This document shows positions 1 through 9,597 of a stretch of 38,297 nucleotides of DNA, in pieces (position 1 is the stretch's first letter; each line of letters begins with the position of its first letter). The position numbers and the translations under genes are program-made. The notes below the pieces were generated by a model. The model saw only the letters and a list, made by a program, of their open reading frames with translations. It did no database searches and was not told where the DNA came from. The DNA is from Rhodospirillales bacterium. GTDB lineage: Bacteria > Pseudomonadota > Alphaproteobacteria > Rhodospirillales > Shumkoniaceae. The DNA lies in assembly GCA_016776725.1 (NCBI GenBank), contig JADHSV010000031.1, positions 1-38,297 on the forward strand. Direction: 5' to 3'.

Positions 1-5
1 CCGCC

Positions 6-30
6 AGGTGGGAGACTTAGGTGGGAGACT
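6..30. repeat. 12-bp direct repeat at the SRP RNA 3' end
   Basis: The 12-base word AGGTGGGAGACT occurs at 6-17 and again at 19-30, separated by one base. The copy at 19-30 supplies most of the 3' strand of the SRP RNA terminal helix; the copy at 6-17 lies just beyond it. It looks like a local duplication of the RNA's 3' end. Confidence 0.7.
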
Positions 31-119
31 GAACAAACGACCCGGGCCTAAACTCGTTACGGCTGCTTCCTTCCGGATCTGACCGGGTTGGCGAGGGGCC
101 CGTCCGCCGCCAGCCTCCC
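23..119 (-). ncRNA. ffs: SRP RNA, small 4.5S type
   Basis: RNA component of the signal recognition particle; it binds Ffh and targets nascent inner-membrane proteins to FtsY. The minus strand carries the nearly invariant apical domain (GGTCAGATCC, the GGAA tetraloop, then GGAAGCAGCC), read from about 85 down to 61. The ends are set by a closing helix: bases 111-119 (minus GGGAGGCTG) pair with 23-31 (minus CAGTCTCCC) in nine consecutive pairs, one of them G-U. That gives an RNA of about 97 nt without an Alu domain, the usual proteobacterial form. A promoter -10 element sits the right distance upstream. The 5' and 3' ends are inferred from pairing, not measured. Confidence 0.93.
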
Positions 120-125
120 GCGCGC

Positions 126-131
126 AATATA
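126..131 (-). promoter_or_regulatory. Extended -10 element for SRP RNA
   Basis: The minus strand reads TGTTATATTGCGCGC. TATATT (126-131) preceded by TG at one base makes an extended -10, and the inferred first base of the SRP RNA (119) lies seven bases downstream. The -35 position (TTATTC, spacing 17) is a poor match, consistent with an extended -10 promoter. Inferred from sequence only. Confidence 0.5.
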
Positions 132-168
132 ACAGCGACCTCAGGCGAGAATAAAGAGGGACTTACGC

Positions 169-702
169 CTATTCGATGAAAATCGCGCCGCCCTTCCCGA
201 CGCCAAACGGCGAGAAGTGGACCGTGTCGATCTTATACGTCGGCCCTTTTCGGAAGTAATAATAGCCATCGCGCACGGCCACGAACGACATTTTGCGGCT
301 TTCGCCCGGTTCCAGATGCAGCGACACCAGCTTCGACCCGCTGGCGATTTCTTCCACCGACGGAACCACCGATTTCACGGCCACCGCCTTGAAAAAATCG
401 CTGGCAACGAAAGTGTGCGCGATGTCATCGCCGTTCTCAAACGTCAGGACATAGGGGATTCCGGCGCGAAAAACCATCAGGCTGGGCGTGAATTCACCCT
501 GGCGGATGCGCAGGGTTCTGGTCCAGGCGTTTTCCCAGTCGGCTTCCTCAACGACGCTGACGGAATTGACGGTTCCGCTTCGGGACTGGATGTCATAGCC
601 GCCCTCGGTCGACACCACGGTGTCGCCGGTGGCCGCACATGCCGCCAATCCAAACGCCGCCAAAAGCGCAAACGCCGTTCTCAAAACCATATTTCCGCCC
701 AT
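169..702 (-). CDS. Cupredoxin-like lipoprotein
   Basis: A 177-residue exported protein. Residues 1-22 form a lipoprotein signal with a lipobox ending LAAC, so it is probably lipid-anchored and faces the periplasm. The remaining ~155 residues resemble a plastocyanin/cupredoxin beta-sandwich: a mid-protein segment with Pro/Gly turns, the histidine-containing IAHTF motif near residue 95, and a C-terminal aromatic strand (DGYYYFRKG). I do not see a clear Cys/His/Met type-1 copper set at the C-terminus, so copper binding is uncertain. Two in-frame ATGs are possible: 702, and 690, which has a better purine-rich upstream sequence (GGCGGA). It lies between the SRP RNA and nudC, which is divergent. 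The exact role is unknown. Confidence 0.8.
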   Translation of the reverse strand: MGGNMVLRTAFALLAAFGLAACAATGDTVVSTEGGYDIQSRSGTVNSVSVVEEADWENAWTRTLRIRQGEFTPSLMVFRAGIPYVLTFENGDDIAHTFVASDFFKAVAVKSVVPSVEEIASGSKLVSLHLEPGESRKMSFVAVRDGYYYFRKGPTYKIDTVHFSPFGVGKGGAIFIE

Positions 703-814
703 TTATTTATTCGTGCGCGGATTTTGCCTCGCACGGCGGCAAAAGGCAATTCATTCTCGGTTTTGCATCATCGGGGGCGTTGCGAAATCTGGAGCGTTGT
801 GGCAGTTTCCCGCC

Positions 815-1723
815 ATGTCGAAACGGATTTATTATACCGGCTCGGGCCTGGACCGAGCCGATCGTTTGCGCGGGGACACCCATTGGGTCGCCGATCGCCT
901 GACCGATGCCACCACTTGCGTCCTGCCGGTGTGGCGCGACCTTAATCTGGTTGCCGCCGATCCACTGTATCTTTCGGGCGATGCGGCGCGAAACGTGATC
1001 GAACGGGCCGACGAGATCGTGCTGCTGGGATTGCGCGGCGAAACGGCTTTTTTCGCGGCCGATGTGTCCTCGGTGGACGAAGTCGCAGCCGCCGAAATGG
1101 GCGCGCCGGGCAAATTTACCGATCTGCGCACCTGCGGGTCCACGTTTCCTTTGGACGACGGCTCTATCCTGGCCTACGCCAAGGGAATGCTGGTCTGGCA
1201 CCGGCGGCACCGCTTTTGCGGCGATTGCGGTCATCCCACGCTCAGCGCCGAGGCGGGCCACCTTCGCAAGTGTACCAACGCAGACTGCGCCAAACCTCAT
1301 TTTCCAAGAACCGATCCGGCCGTCATCATGCTGGTCACCCGACCCGGACCCGACGGCGGGTCGTGCCTTCTGGGGCACAAGCCGGGGTTCTTGCCGGGCA
1401 TGTATTCGACCCTGGCCGGGTTCGTCGAGCCCGGCGAAAGCCTTGAAGACACCGTGGCGCGCGAAGTTTTTGAAGAAGCAGGCGTGCAGGTCGCCGACGT
1501 GCGCTACCGGGCCTCCCAGCCGTGGCCGTTTCCAGCCTCGCTGATGCTGGGTTACCGGGCGCAAGCCACCACGTTTGATATCAAGATTAATCCTGAAGAA
1601 CTGTCCGATGCGGCATGGTTCACGCGGGAAGACATCGCGCGTATGCCCGAAAACGGCAAACGCCTGCCGCGTCCCGATTCCATCGCGCTCTGGCTCATCG
1701 ATGAGTGGCTGGCCGAAACCTGA
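815..1723 (+). CDS. nudC: NADH pyrophosphatase / NAD-cap hydrolase NudC
   Basis: Hydrolyses NAD(H) to NMN(H) and AMP; NudC enzymes also remove NAD caps from RNA. A cytosolic protein of 302 residues from the ATG at 815. Visible domains: an N-terminal NudC domain; a four-cysteine zinc ribbon (FCGDCG ... KCTNADC); the C-terminal Nudix domain with box GFVEPGESLEDTVAREVFEE followed by AGV; and the NudC-specific SQPWPFPASLM motif just after it. The open frame extends further upstream, but the family length and the N-terminus (SKRIYYTGSGLDR) favour 815. The upstream ribosome binding site is weak. It is followed 14 bases later by the SDR gene and is probably cotranscribed with it. Confidence 0.95.
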   Translation: MSKRIYYTGSGLDRADRLRGDTHWVADRLTDATTCVLPVWRDLNLVAADPLYLSGDAARNVIERADEIVLLGLRGETAFFAADVSSVDEVAAAEMGAPGKFTDLRTCGSTFPLDDGSILAYAKGMLVWHRRHRFCGDCGHPTLSAEAGHLRKCTNADCAKPHFPRTDPAVIMLVTRPGPDGGSCLLGHKPGFLPGMYSTLAGFVEPGESLEDTVAREVFEEAGVQVADVRYRASQPWPFPASLMLGYRAQATTFDIKINPEELSDAAWFTREDIARMPENGKRLPRPDSIALWLIDEWLAET

Positions 1724-1737
1724 AGGAAAAACGAAAA

Positions 1738-2454
1738 ATGGCTGAACAAAGAAAAGCACTGGTTACCGGCGGCACCAAAGGGATCGGACGGGCCATCGCC
1801 GAACGCCTGCGCGACGACGGCATGGCCGTCACCATCACCGGAACCAGGCCCGACGGTCAGGGCCCCAAAGGATGTGACTATCTGCCGGTCAATTTTTCGG
1901 ACCGTGCGGCGACGCTGGCTTTTGCCGAAAATATCACCGCGATAGGTTTTGACGTGCTGGTCAACAACGCGGGCACCAACAAGGTCGGGCCCATTGAAGA
2001 CTACGCGGTCGAGGACTTCGAGCTCATCATGCAGGTCAACGTCACCGCGCCCTTTATTATGTGCAAAGCCGTCATTCCCGGCATGAAAAAGAAGGGATGG
2101 GGGCGCATCGTCAACATTTCATCCCTGTGGGGAATTGGTGCGCGCGAACACCGCCAAGCCTACACCGCCAGCAAATTCGCCATCGACGGAATGACGGCGT
2201 CCATCGCCGCCGAAGTCGCCGAGGACGGCATCCTCGCCAACTGCGTGGCGCCGGGCTTCATCCGAACGGATCTGTCGGTCAAAAATCTGGGCGAAGCGGG
2301 ACTGGCCGAAATGGCCAAGCGCATACCGATCCGCCGCTGTGGCAGCGTCGAAGAAGTGGCGGGAACGGTAGCCTTTCTGGCGGGACCGCAAAACACCTAC
2401 ATCGCCGGACTGAATATACCGGTCGACGGCGGGTTTACACGCAGCCGGGGCTAA
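1738..2454 (+). CDS. SDR-family oxidoreductase, FabG-like
   Basis: A 238-residue classical short-chain dehydrogenase/reductase. Motifs seen: the dinucleotide-binding TGGTKGIG near residue 10, NNAG near 77, catalytic Ser in NISSLWG, Tyr and Lys in YTASK, and the C-terminal PVDGG typical of FabG-like enzymes. It probably reduces a 3-oxo group with NADPH, but the substrate cannot be told from sequence; the genome surely has a fabG in the fatty-acid cluster, so this is likely a paralogue. The start at 1738 is preceded by AAGGAAAAACG. It follows nudC by 14 bases. Its TAA (2452-2454) overlaps the last bases of the convergent pheA gene. Confidence 0.9.
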   Translation: MAEQRKALVTGGTKGIGRAIAERLRDDGMAVTITGTRPDGQGPKGCDYLPVNFSDRAATLAFAENITAIGFDVLVNNAGTNKVGPIEDYAVEDFELIMQVNVTAPFIMCKAVIPGMKKKGWGRIVNISSLWGIGAREHRQAYTASKFAIDGMTASIAAEVAEDGILANCVAPGFIRTDLSVKNLGEAGLAEMAKRIPIRRCGSVEEVAGTVAFLAGPQNTYIAGLNIPVDGGFTRSRG

Positions 2455-3323
2455 TCGTCGCCTTCGTTGGGCGCGTTGTGAAGACGATGGGGGTGGGCCG
2501 TGAAGGTGCCCAAAATTTTCACTTCGTGGGTGAAGAAATTCAACTCCTCCAGCGCCAGCCGAAGACCCCGGTCGTCTGGATGGCCATCGACTTCGGCATA
2601 AAACTGCGCGGCAACAAACTGCTTGCCGTCGATGTAGCTTTCCAGCTTGGTCATGTTGACGCCGTTGGTGGCGAACCCGCCCAGCGCCTTAAACAAGGCT
2701 GCCGGAACGTTGCGCACACGAAACACGAAACTGGTGATGCACGGCCCCGCCATGCGGTGCGGTACGATCGCCTCCTTCGACATGATCAGAAAGCGCGTGG
2801 TGTTGTGTTCGGCGTCCTCGATGCTGGCCCGCAGCGATTTCAGGCCGAGAATTTCGCCCGCCAGCTCCGACGCGATAACCGCCTGGGTTTTGTCGCCCAG
2901 TTTGGCGATGCGTTCAGCAGCACCCGCCGTATCGCGGCGCACCACCGGCGTCAGGTTCAGCTCGGCGATGATGTCGCGGCATTGGTTCAGCGCATGAATG
3001 TGGCTGTGAACGTGGGTGATCTCGGACAGTTGCGCGCCCGGCAGCGCCAGCAGGTGATGCTCGACCCGCTGGAAATGCTCGCCGATGATGTGCAGGCTCG
3101 AATTGGGCAACAGATGATGAATATCGGCCACCCGCCCGGCGATTGAGTTTTCGATGGGGATCATGCCCAACGCGGCCTCGCCGCTGCGCACCGCCTCAAA
3201 AGCATCCTCAAACGACCGGCACGGCAACGTGGTCATTTCGGGGCGGCTGGTGCGACACGCCAGATCGGAGTAAGCGCCGGGCACCCCCTGGAAGGCGATG
3301 GTTTTGTTGGGATCGGTGGTCAT
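2451..3323 (-). CDS. pheA: Prephenate dehydratase
   Basis: Converts prephenate to phenylpyruvate in phenylalanine synthesis. A stand-alone enzyme of 290 residues with no chorismate mutase domain. The PDT domain begins IAFQGVPGAYSDLA and ends with the catalytic TRF motif (NTTRFLIM). The C-terminal ACT domain has ALFKALGGFATNGVNMTKLE followed by SY, the site where phenylalanine usually inhibits this family. I prefer the ATG at 3323; a TTG seven codons upstream is also in frame but adds nothing family-like. The gene follows kdsB by 26 bases on the same strand, and the two are likely one transcript. It is convergent with, and just overlaps, the SDR gene. Confidence 0.95.
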   Translation of the reverse strand: MTTDPNKTIAFQGVPGAYSDLACRTSRPEMTTLPCRSFEDAFEAVRSGEAALGMIPIENSIAGRVADIHHLLPNSSLHIIGEHFQRVEHHLLALPGAQLSEITHVHSHIHALNQCRDIIAELNLTPVVRRDTAGAAERIAKLGDKTQAVIASELAGEILGLKSLRASIEDAEHNTTRFLIMSKEAIVPHRMAGPCITSFVFRVRNVPAALFKALGGFATNGVNMTKLESYIDGKQFVAAQFYAEVDGHPDDRGLRLALEELNFFTHEVKILGTFTAHPHRLHNAPNEGDD

Positions 3324-3349
3324 TGGATCGGATAGCCTTTGCAAAAATA

Positions 3350-4093
3350 TTACGCGCTGAGCATTCCTCGGGCGCGTTCCAAGTCGGCGGGAGTATCGAC
3401 ACCCAGCGGGACCGTGTCAACGAGGGCCACGTCTATGCGCATGCCGTTTTCCAGCGCGCGCAACTGTTCCAGCTTTTCGCGGGCCTCAAGAATGCCTTGC
3501 GGCAGGGTTACGAATTTCTCTAGTGCTCCGCGGCGAAAGGCGTAAAGGCCGATATGATGATACAGCGGCCCCTCCCCCGACGGCGCGGTGGCACGCGTGA
3601 AATAATGGGCGCGACCGATGGTCTGGCCGGACCCAAAACCGACCACCGCCTTCACGACGTTCGGATTGTTGCGCTCCGACGGCTCGGTTATGACCGCCGC
3701 CAGGGTGGCGATATCGACCGAAGCATCCGCCAGCGGAGCCAGCGAGGCCCGCACCACACCGGCTTCGACAGTGGGAAGGTCGCCCTGAATGTTAACAATG
3801 GCGTCGTGCTTGCCGTCGGGATCGGCCAGATTCAGCGCTTCAAATACGCGATCCGAGCCCGACGCGTGATCGGGGCGGGTCAGAACGGCGCGACCGCCCG
3901 CGCCCTCGATTGCCGCCGCGATTTCGGGTTCGGCGCAGGCCACGACCACGGGACCCACATCGGCTTCCATGCCGCGCCGCCACACATGAACGATCATGGG
4001 TTCGCCGTGAATATCGGCCAGCGGCTTGCCCGGAAGGCGAACGGACTGCATGCGCGCGGGGATGATTACGATGGGATTTGTTGGCGAACTCAT
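3350..4093 (-). CDS. kdsB: 3-deoxy-manno-octulosonate cytidylyltransferase
   Basis: Activates Kdo as CMP-Kdo for lipopolysaccharide inner-core synthesis in the cytoplasm. The 247-residue protein matches the family length. It opens with the nucleotide-binding signature [15 protein letters not shown] and continues with [13 protein letters not shown], as expected for KdsB. The open frame extends upstream to about 4201, but that extension has no family similarity; the ATG at 4093 puts VIIPARM at residue 8. It is divergent from the cytochrome c gene with a 127-base spacer and upstream of pheA. The cytochrome c/kdsB/pheA neighbourhood is common in Alphaproteobacteria (from general knowledge). Confidence 0.95.
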   Translation of the reverse strand: MSSPTNPIVIIPARMQSVRLPGKPLADIHGEPMIVHVWRRGMEADVGPVVVACAEPEIAAAIEGAGGRAVLTRPDHASGSDRVFEALNLADPDGKHDAIVNIQGDLPTVEAGVVRASLAPLADASVDIATLAAVITEPSERNNPNVVKAVVGFGSGQTIGRAHYFTRATAPSGEGPLYHHIGLYAFRRGALEKFVTLPQGILEAREKLEQLRALENGMRIDVALVDTVPLGVDTPADLERARGMLSA

Positions 4094-4220
4094 GGTTTTG
4101 GACTTCTTTTCTTCCGAGGAAACATGCACCATATACCCGCTCAGACGGATCCGTAAAACGTCATTTGCGAAACGACAGCGATTCCCGCACGCCGGGAACA
4201 CGGTAAAAAGGTTGCGATAA

Positions 4221-4760
4221 ATGAAATTCAGTTTTCTGCAAAAACTGGGCGGCGCGGTTCTGGTAACCGCGTGGGTTCTCTGGGGAAGTCATATGATCGG
4301 CGAATCGCTGATCCCAAGAGCGCAGCCGCCGCAATCAACGGGCGCCGCCGTGGTGGCCAAGGCGAAAACTTCCGCGCCCGCCAAACAAGCCGCGCCTGAG
4401 GAAATTGAAGACATCGGAGCGCTACTGGCGTCCGCCTCGCCCGACGCTGGGAAGAAAACGTTCAAAAAGTGCAAAGCCTGCCACACCATCGGCAAAGGCG
4501 AAGCCAGCAAGGTGGGGCCGAACCTGTGGGACGTGGTCGGCGCCGACCGGGCCGCTCGCGATGGCTTCAAATATTCTGCCGCCATGGCCGGGCTCGGCGG
4601 AAACTGGGGGTTCGAGGAACTGAACGCCTTTTTGACCAAACCCAAAGCCTATGCGCCCGGCACCAAGATGGCTTTTGCCGGAATCAAAAAGGCCGCCGAC
4701 CGGGCCGCCGTGATCGTGTTTTTGCGGGGACAAAGCGATGCCCCGGTATCGCTGCCATGA
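4221..4760 (+). CDS. Membrane-anchored class I cytochrome c
   Basis: A 179-residue c-type cytochrome. An uncleaved N-terminal membrane segment (about residues 9-29, [15 protein letters not shown] region) is followed by an Ala/Pro/Lys-rich linker and then a mitochondrial-type cytochrome c domain. Haem attachment is at CKACH near residue 85, with the conserved GPNLWDVVG downstream. The axial Met is in TKMAF. This is the CycM/cytochrome c552 arrangement, thought to carry electrons between the bc1 complex and an oxidase at the inner membrane. AAGG lies upstream of the ATG. The last codons overlap hisN (ATGA), so the two are probably coupled. Confidence 0.93.
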   Translation: MKFSFLQKLGGAVLVTAWVLWGSHMIGESLIPRAQPPQSTGAAVVAKAKTSAPAKQAAPEEIEDIGALLASASPDAGKKTFKKCKACHTIGKGEASKVGPNLWDVVGADRAARDGFKYSAAMAGLGGNWGFEELNAFLTKPKAYAPGTKMAFAGIKKAADRAAVIVFLRGQSDAPVSLP

Positions 4761-5530
4761 CGGTTGAGGCAAACCTGATCAACATGGCCGGGCAGCTGGC
4801 AGATGCCGCCGCCGGCATTACCATGTCCTATTTCGGCGCAAGCATCGAAGCCGAAAAAAAAGCCGACGCCAGCCCGGTAACCATCGCCGACCGGCAGGCC
4901 GAAGCGGCGATGCGCGAAATCATTGAGGCCGAGTTTCCGGATCATGGGATTTTCGGCGAGGAATACGGGCAGGCGCGCACCGACGCCCAATATGTGTGGG
5001 TGCTGGACCCCATCGACGGCACGAAGTCATTCGTCATCGGCAAGCCGCTGTTCGGCACCCTGATCGCGTTGCTGAAAGACGGCAAACCCATCGTAGGCAT
5101 TATTGATTGCGCGGCCCTGAGCCACCGCTGGCTGGGTGTTGAAGGCCAACCGACCACGCGCAACGGCAAACCTGTAAGAACAAGGGCCTGCGGAAACCTG
5201 GACGAAGCGTGGATGGCGTCGACCTCGCCCGGCATGTTTTTGGGTGGCGACGCCACCGCTTTCGCCGCGCTGAAAGCCGCCGTCCGGCAAACCGTTTGGG
5301 GCGGCGATTGTCATTCCTACGGCCTGCTGGCGTCGGGCAATCTTGATCTCGTGGCCGAAGCCGGCATGAGCCCCTACGATCATCTGGCGCTGGTACCGGT
5401 GATCGAGGGTGCGGGCGGCAAAATTACGGACTGGAACGGCGCTGCGCTCGGCCTATCATCGGACGGAACGGTTTTGGCGGCGGGGGATGCCGCAATGCAC
5501 AAGGCTGCCGAAATTTTATTGACGGGTTAG
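4757..5530 (+). CDS. hisN: Histidinol-phosphatase, inositol monophosphatase family
   Basis: A 257-residue member of the magnesium-dependent inositol monophosphatase superfamily. Metal-binding motifs are visible: GEEYG near residue 72, DPIDGTKSF near 84-92, and the C-terminal WGGDCHSYGLLASG with SPYDH. The divergence within the superfamily and the WGGDC form fit HisN, which dephosphorylates histidinol phosphate in histidine synthesis; 3'-phosphoadenosine or inositol phosphatase activity cannot be excluded. The ATG at 4757 overlaps the cytochrome c stop as ATGA, which fixes the start. The gene ends 12 bases before the Yej operon. Confidence 0.85.
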   Translation: MTVEANLINMAGQLADAAAGITMSYFGASIEAEKKADASPVTIADRQAEAAMREIIEAEFPDHGIFGEEYGQARTDAQYVWVLDPIDGTKSFVIGKPLFGTLIALLKDGKPIVGIIDCAALSHRWLGVEGQPTTRNGKPVRTRACGNLDEAWMASTSPGMFLGGDATAFAALKAAVRQTVWGGDCHSYGLLASGNLDLVAEAGMSPYDHLALVPVIEGAGGKITDWNGAALGLSSDGTVLAAGDAAMHKAAEILLTG

Positions 5531-5542
5531 GGAATAGTGCCA

Positions 5543-7369
5543 ATGGGCCATATTTTGCTTTTAGCCACGATGCTTCTGTTGTGGAACGTCGGGGGAGCCG
5601 AGGCGGCCAAGGGTCATGCCCTGGCCATGCACGGCACACCCAAATACGGGCCTGATTTCAAGCATTTCGATTACGTCAATCCGGATGCGCCCAAGGGCGG
5701 AACCGTTCGCCGCGCCAGCACCGGCGGGTTCGACAGTTTCAATCCCTTCATTATCAAAGGCGAAGCGGCAATCGGCCTGGGCCTGACCTACGACACCCTG
5801 ACCGAAACCTCACACGACGAACCCTTCACCCATTACGGCCTGCTGGCCGAAACCATTGAAACGCCCGAAGACCGTTCCTGGGTGCAGTTTACGTTGCGCA
5901 AAGAAGCCCGTTGGCACGATGGGAAAACCGTCACCGCCGATGACGTGTTGTTTTCGTTCAACATGCTGCGTGAAAAGGGCGCGCCGTTTTACAGGTTTTA
6001 TTACGCCAGCGTGGAACGCGCCGAGAAAATTGACGAACGCACCGTCAAATTCGTCTTCAAACCCGGCGATAACCGGGAACTGCCCCTGATTCTGGGCCAA
6101 TTGTCAGTGCTGCCGAAACACTACTGGGAGACACGCGATTTCAACAAGACGACCCTGGAGCCGCCCCTGGGCAGCGGGCCGTACCGCATCAAGTCGTTCG
6201 AGGCCGGACGCCGAATTGTTTACGGGCGAGTGGCCGATTACTGGGGCAAAGACATTGCGCTGAATGTCGGGCGTCATAATTTCGATGAGATTTCCTACGA
6301 CTACTACCGCGACCGCACGGTTCAGCTGGAAGCCTTCAAGGCGGGCGCATTTGATTTCAGAGTGGAAAATTCATCGAAGAACTGGGCTACGGCCTACGAC
6401 GTTCCTGCCGTAAACAAGGGGCTATTGGTCAAGGATACGTTCAAGCACAGCCGCTCGTCGGGCATACAGGGTTTTGTTTTCAACACACGGCGCGACATCT
6501 TCACCGACAAGCGGGTCCGTCAGGCGCTGACATATGCGTTTGACTTTGAATGGTCCAACAAGAACCTTTTCTACAGCCAGTACCGGCGCACCCGCAGTTT
6601 TTTCGACAATTCCGAACTGGCGGCCAAGGGCCTGCCAGGCAAGGACGAACTGGAAATTCTGGAACCCTTCCGAGGCAAAATCCCCGACGAGGTTTTCACC
6701 AAAGAATACCAGCCGCCCGAAACAGACGGCACGGGCCGTATCCGATCCAACCTGCGCATCGCCGACAAGCTGCTAAAGGACGCCGGGTGGGTGATCAAGG
6801 ACCAAAAACGCGTTCACGCCGAAACCGGAGCGGCGCTTGATTTCACCATCACCCTTGTCAGCCCCGAGTTCGAGCGAATTTCCCTGCCCTTTGCCAAAAA
6901 CCTGAAACGCCTGGGCGTGGAAGCGCGCGTTCGCACCGTTGATACCGCCCAGTACCTGCGGCTTCTGGAGACCTTCGATTTCGACATGATCACCTTTGTC
7001 TGGGGGCAGTCTTTGTCGCCGGGCAACGAACAACGGAATTTCTGGGGATCGGCGGCGGCCACGCAAAAAGGCAGCCGCAATTTCATCGGCATCAACGATC
7101 CGATTATCGACGAATTGATCGAAAAGCTGATCGCTGCGCCCGATCGCGAAAGCCTTGTGGCCCATTGCCGTGCGCTGGACCGGGTGCTTCAGTGGGGTCA
7201 CTATCTGGTGCCGCAATTCCATCTAGGCGCGGATCGCATTGCCTATTGGGATGTTTTCGGCCGCCCCAAAATCACCCCGCAGGACGGTGCGCAGTTTGAC
7301 GCCTGGTGGATCGTTCCCGAAAAGGAAACATCCGTTCAATCAGGGAAGAAAGCCCTGAAACCGGAGTAA
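5543..7369 (+). CDS. yejA: Peptide/microcin C-type ABC transporter substrate-binding protein
   Basis: A periplasmic binding protein of 608 residues, SBP_bac_5 family. Residues 1-24 look like a cleavable signal peptide ([17 protein letters not shown]). The YejA-type start of the mature protein follows ([14 protein letters not shown], then [14 protein letters not shown]), with the family-typical TYDTLTE and [17 protein letters not shown] segments. It delivers oligopeptide-like substrates to YejBEF; in E. coli this system imports microcin C. GTG at 5537 and ATG at 5543 are both in frame; AGGGA at 5529-5533 is nine bases from the ATG and only three from the GTG, so 5543 is preferred. First gene of a four-gene operon. 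Confidence 0.95.
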   Translation: MGHILLLATMLLLWNVGGAEAAKGHALAMHGTPKYGPDFKHFDYVNPDAPKGGTVRRASTGGFDSFNPFIIKGEAAIGLGLTYDTLTETSHDEPFTHYGLLAETIETPEDRSWVQFTLRKEARWHDGKTVTADDVLFSFNMLREKGAPFYRFYYASVERAEKIDERTVKFVFKPGDNRELPLILGQLSVLPKHYWETRDFNKTTLEPPLGSGPYRIKSFEAGRRIVYGRVADYWGKDIALNVGRHNFDEISYDYYRDRTVQLEAFKAGAFDFRVENSSKNWATAYDVPAVNKGLLVKDTFKHSRSSGIQGFVFNTRRDIFTDKRVRQALTYAFDFEWSNKNLFYSQYRRTRSFFDNSELAAKGLPGKDELEILEPFRGKIPDEVFTKEYQPPETDGTGRIRSNLRIADKLLKDAGWVIKDQKRVHAETGAALDFTITLVSPEFERISLPFAKNLKRLGVEARVRTVDTAQYLRLLETFDFDMITFVWGQSLSPGNEQRNFWGSAAATQKGSRNFIGINDPIIDELIEKLIAAPDRESLVAHCRALDRVLQWGHYLVPQFHLGADRIAYWDVFGRPKITPQDGAQFDAWWIVPEKETSVQSGKKALKPE

Positions 7370-7379
7370 GCGAACCCCG

Positions 7380-8480
7380 ATGCTCGCCTATATCATCCGC
7401 CGCATATTTCTGATTATTCCGACCCTGTTCGGGATCATGGTGATCAATTTCATCATCGTGCAGGCCGCGCCGGGTGGCCCCGTCGAGCAGATGATTGCGC
7501 AAATTCAGGGCATTGCGGTTGAGGCCACGGCCCGGGTCAGCGGGTCGGGCGGCGGCGAAGTCAGGGCCGGCCAATCAGGGGGAAGTGGCGGAAACAGCAA
7601 ATACCGCGGCGCGCGCGGGCTGGACCCCGAAATCATAAAAGAAATCGAACAACAGTTCGGGTTCGACAAGCCCCTGTACGAGCGCTTTGTCATGATGATC
7701 GGCAATTACGTGCGGTTTGATTTCGGCGACAGCTTTTTTCGCGACCGCAAGGTGGTCGATCTGGTGCTGGAAAAAATGCCGGTTTCGATCTCGCTGGGGC
7801 TGTGGACGACGCTGCTGATTTATCTGATTTCCATTCCGCTGGGCATTGCCAAGGCGGTGCGCGACGGCAGCCGCTTTGATGTGTGGACCAGCGGCGCGGT
7901 GGTGGTGGGCAACGCCGTGCCGTCGTTCCTGTTCGCCATTTTGCTGATTGTGGTGTTTGCGGGCGGGCGCTATCTGGATTGGTTCCCCCTGCGCGGATTG
8001 ACGTCGAACGATTTCGCCGATCTCGGCCCGCTGGCGAAAGTGGGCGATTATTTCTGGCATATCGCCTTGCCGGTCCTGTCCCTGGTCATCGGCGGGTTCG
8101 CCGGGTTGACCATGCTGACCAAGAATTCGTTCATGGAGGAAATCAATAAGCAGTACGTGACCACCGCGCGCTCCAAGGGCCTGACCGAGCATCGCGTTCT
8201 GTACGGCCACGTGTTTCGCAACGCCATGCTGATCGTGGTGGCCGGATTTCCCGGTGCCTTCGTCGGCATCCTGTTTACGGGCGCATTGCTGACCGAAATC
8301 ATCTTTTCGCTGGACGGGCTGGGGCTGCTGGGGTTCGAGGCGGCCATCAACCGCGACTATCCGGTGATGTTCGCCGCGCTCTACTTCTTCACCCTGCTGG
8401 GTTTGATTTTGAACCTGATCGGCGACGTCATGTATCACGTCATCGATCCGCGCATCGATTTCGAGGCCAGAGATGCATAG
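7380..8480 (+). CDS. yejB: ABC transporter permease YejB
   Basis: Inner-membrane permease of 366 residues. The N-terminus has a membrane helix ([20 protein letters not shown]). A Gly/Ser-rich periplasmic insert follows (about residues 55-80). The C-terminal half carries five more hydrophobic segments. The binding-protein-dependent permease signature region, with TTARSKGL for contact with the ATPase, is near residue 261. The insert before [17 protein letters not shown] is typical of YejB rather than DppB. It follows yejA by ten bases and overlaps yejE by eight. Confidence 0.95.
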   Translation: MLAYIIRRIFLIIPTLFGIMVINFIIVQAAPGGPVEQMIAQIQGIAVEATARVSGSGGGEVRAGQSGGSGGNSKYRGARGLDPEIIKEIEQQFGFDKPLYERFVMMIGNYVRFDFGDSFFRDRKVVDLVLEKMPVSISLGLWTTLLIYLISIPLGIAKAVRDGSRFDVWTSGAVVVGNAVPSFLFAILLIVVFAGGRYLDWFPLRGLTSNDFADLGPLAKVGDYFWHIALPVLSLVIGGFAGLTMLTKNSFMEEINKQYVTTARSKGLTEHRVLYGHVFRNAMLIVVAGFPGAFVGILFTGALLTEIIFSLDGLGLLGFEAAINRDYPVMFAALYFFTLLGLILNLIGDVMYHVIDPRIDFEARDA

Positions 8481-8496
8481 AGATATGCATAGAGAG
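8473..8496 (+). repeat. 12-bp tandem duplication giving three start codons
   Basis: Two near-identical 12-base units, ATGCATAGAGAT (8473-8484) and ATGCATAGAGAG (8485-8496), precede ATGCGT at 8497. They encode MHRDMHRE and create three in-frame ATG codons at the start of yejE, while the first also overlaps the yejB stop. Confidence 0.85.
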
Positions 8497-9597
8497 ATGC
8501 GTCGGTTTTTGGGCATTCGCATTTCTCCGGTCACCGAGCGCAGGCTGGCGGGTTTCCGCGCCAACGCGCGCGGCTTCTGGTCGCTGTGGATTTTCCTGTT
8601 CCTGTTTTTCGGCAGCCTGTTCGCCGAAGGCGTGGCCAACGACAAGCCGTTGCTGGTTCAATTTGAGGGCAGTTATTTTGTGCCCTTCCTGGTGGCTTAC
8701 CCCGAGACCGATTTCGGCGGGTTTCTGGAAACCGAAACCGAGTACCGCGATCCCGAAATCATTGAAATGATCGAGGAAGCGGGTTGGATTGTCTGGCCGC
8801 TTATCCCGTACACCTTTGACAGCGTGACCTTTGATTCCAACGAGCCCGCACCCGCAGCACCTTCGGCCAAACACTGGCTGGGAACCGACGATCAGGGCCG
8901 TGATGTTGTGGCGCGCATGATCTACGGCTTTCGCATATCAGTCCTGTTCGGGCTGGTGCTGACGATTTTAAGTTCCATCGTGGGCGTTGCCGCGGGCGCG
9001 GTTCAGGGGTTTTTCGGTGGCTTGATCGACCTTTTCTTCCAACGCTTCATTGAAATGTGGGCGGGCCTGCCGGTCCTGTATTTGCTGATCATTCTGGCCA
9101 GCGTGGTGGAGCCCAATTTCTGGTGGCTGCTGGGCCTGATGTTGCTGTTCAGCTGGATGGCGCTGGTTGGCGTGGTGCGCGCCGAATTTCTGCGGGCGCG
9201 CAATCTCGATTACGTACGCGCCGCCCGCGCGCTGGGTGTATCCAACGCCAAGATCATGTTCAAACACATTCTGCCCAACGCCATGGTGGCGACGCTGACG
9301 TTTCTGCCGTTCATTCTGTCGGGGGCCATCACCACCCTGACGGCGCTGGATTTTCTGGGCTTCGGCCTGCCGCCGGGATCGGCGTCGCTGGGTGAGCTGC
9401 TTAATCAGGGCAAGAACAACCTGCAAGCGCCGTGGCTGGGCCTGACCGCCTTTTTCGTGCTGGCCATCATGCTGAGTTTGCTTATTTTCATCGGCGAGGG
9501 CGTTCGCGACGCGCTTGACCCGCGCAAGGTGTTCGCGGCCCCGCCCGCCAAGGAAGGCGCGGCGACCGAACTCGCGGCCAAGGAGGCGGCATCATGA
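8473..9597 (+). CDS. yejE: ABC transporter permease YejE
   Basis: Second permease of the Yej importer, 374 residues. An N-terminal membrane helix is followed by a long periplasmic loop (residues 60-130) that ends in [20 protein letters not shown], a hallmark of DppC/YejE permeases. The ATPase-contact loop ([11 protein letters not shown]) is near residue 252. Three in-frame ATGs occur (8473, 8485, 8497); GAGG at 8463-8466 is six bases before 8473, which supports the first. It overlaps yejB by eight bases and yejF by four (ATGA). Confidence 0.95.
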   Translation: MHRDMHREMRRFLGIRISPVTERRLAGFRANARGFWSLWIFLFLFFGSLFAEGVANDKPLLVQFEGSYFVPFLVAYPETDFGGFLETETEYRDPEIIEMIEEAGWIVWPLIPYTFDSVTFDSNEPAPAAPSAKHWLGTDDQGRDVVARMIYGFRISVLFGLVLTILSSIVGVAAGAVQGFFGGLIDLFFQRFIEMWAGLPVLYLLIILASVVEPNFWWLLGLMLLFSWMALVGVVRAEFLRARNLDYVRAARALGVSNAKIMFKHILPNAMVATLTFLPFILSGAITTLTALDFLGFGLPPGSASLGELLNQGKNNLQAPWLGLTAFFVLAIMLSLLIFIGEGVRDALDPRKVFAAPPAKEGAATELAAKEAAS

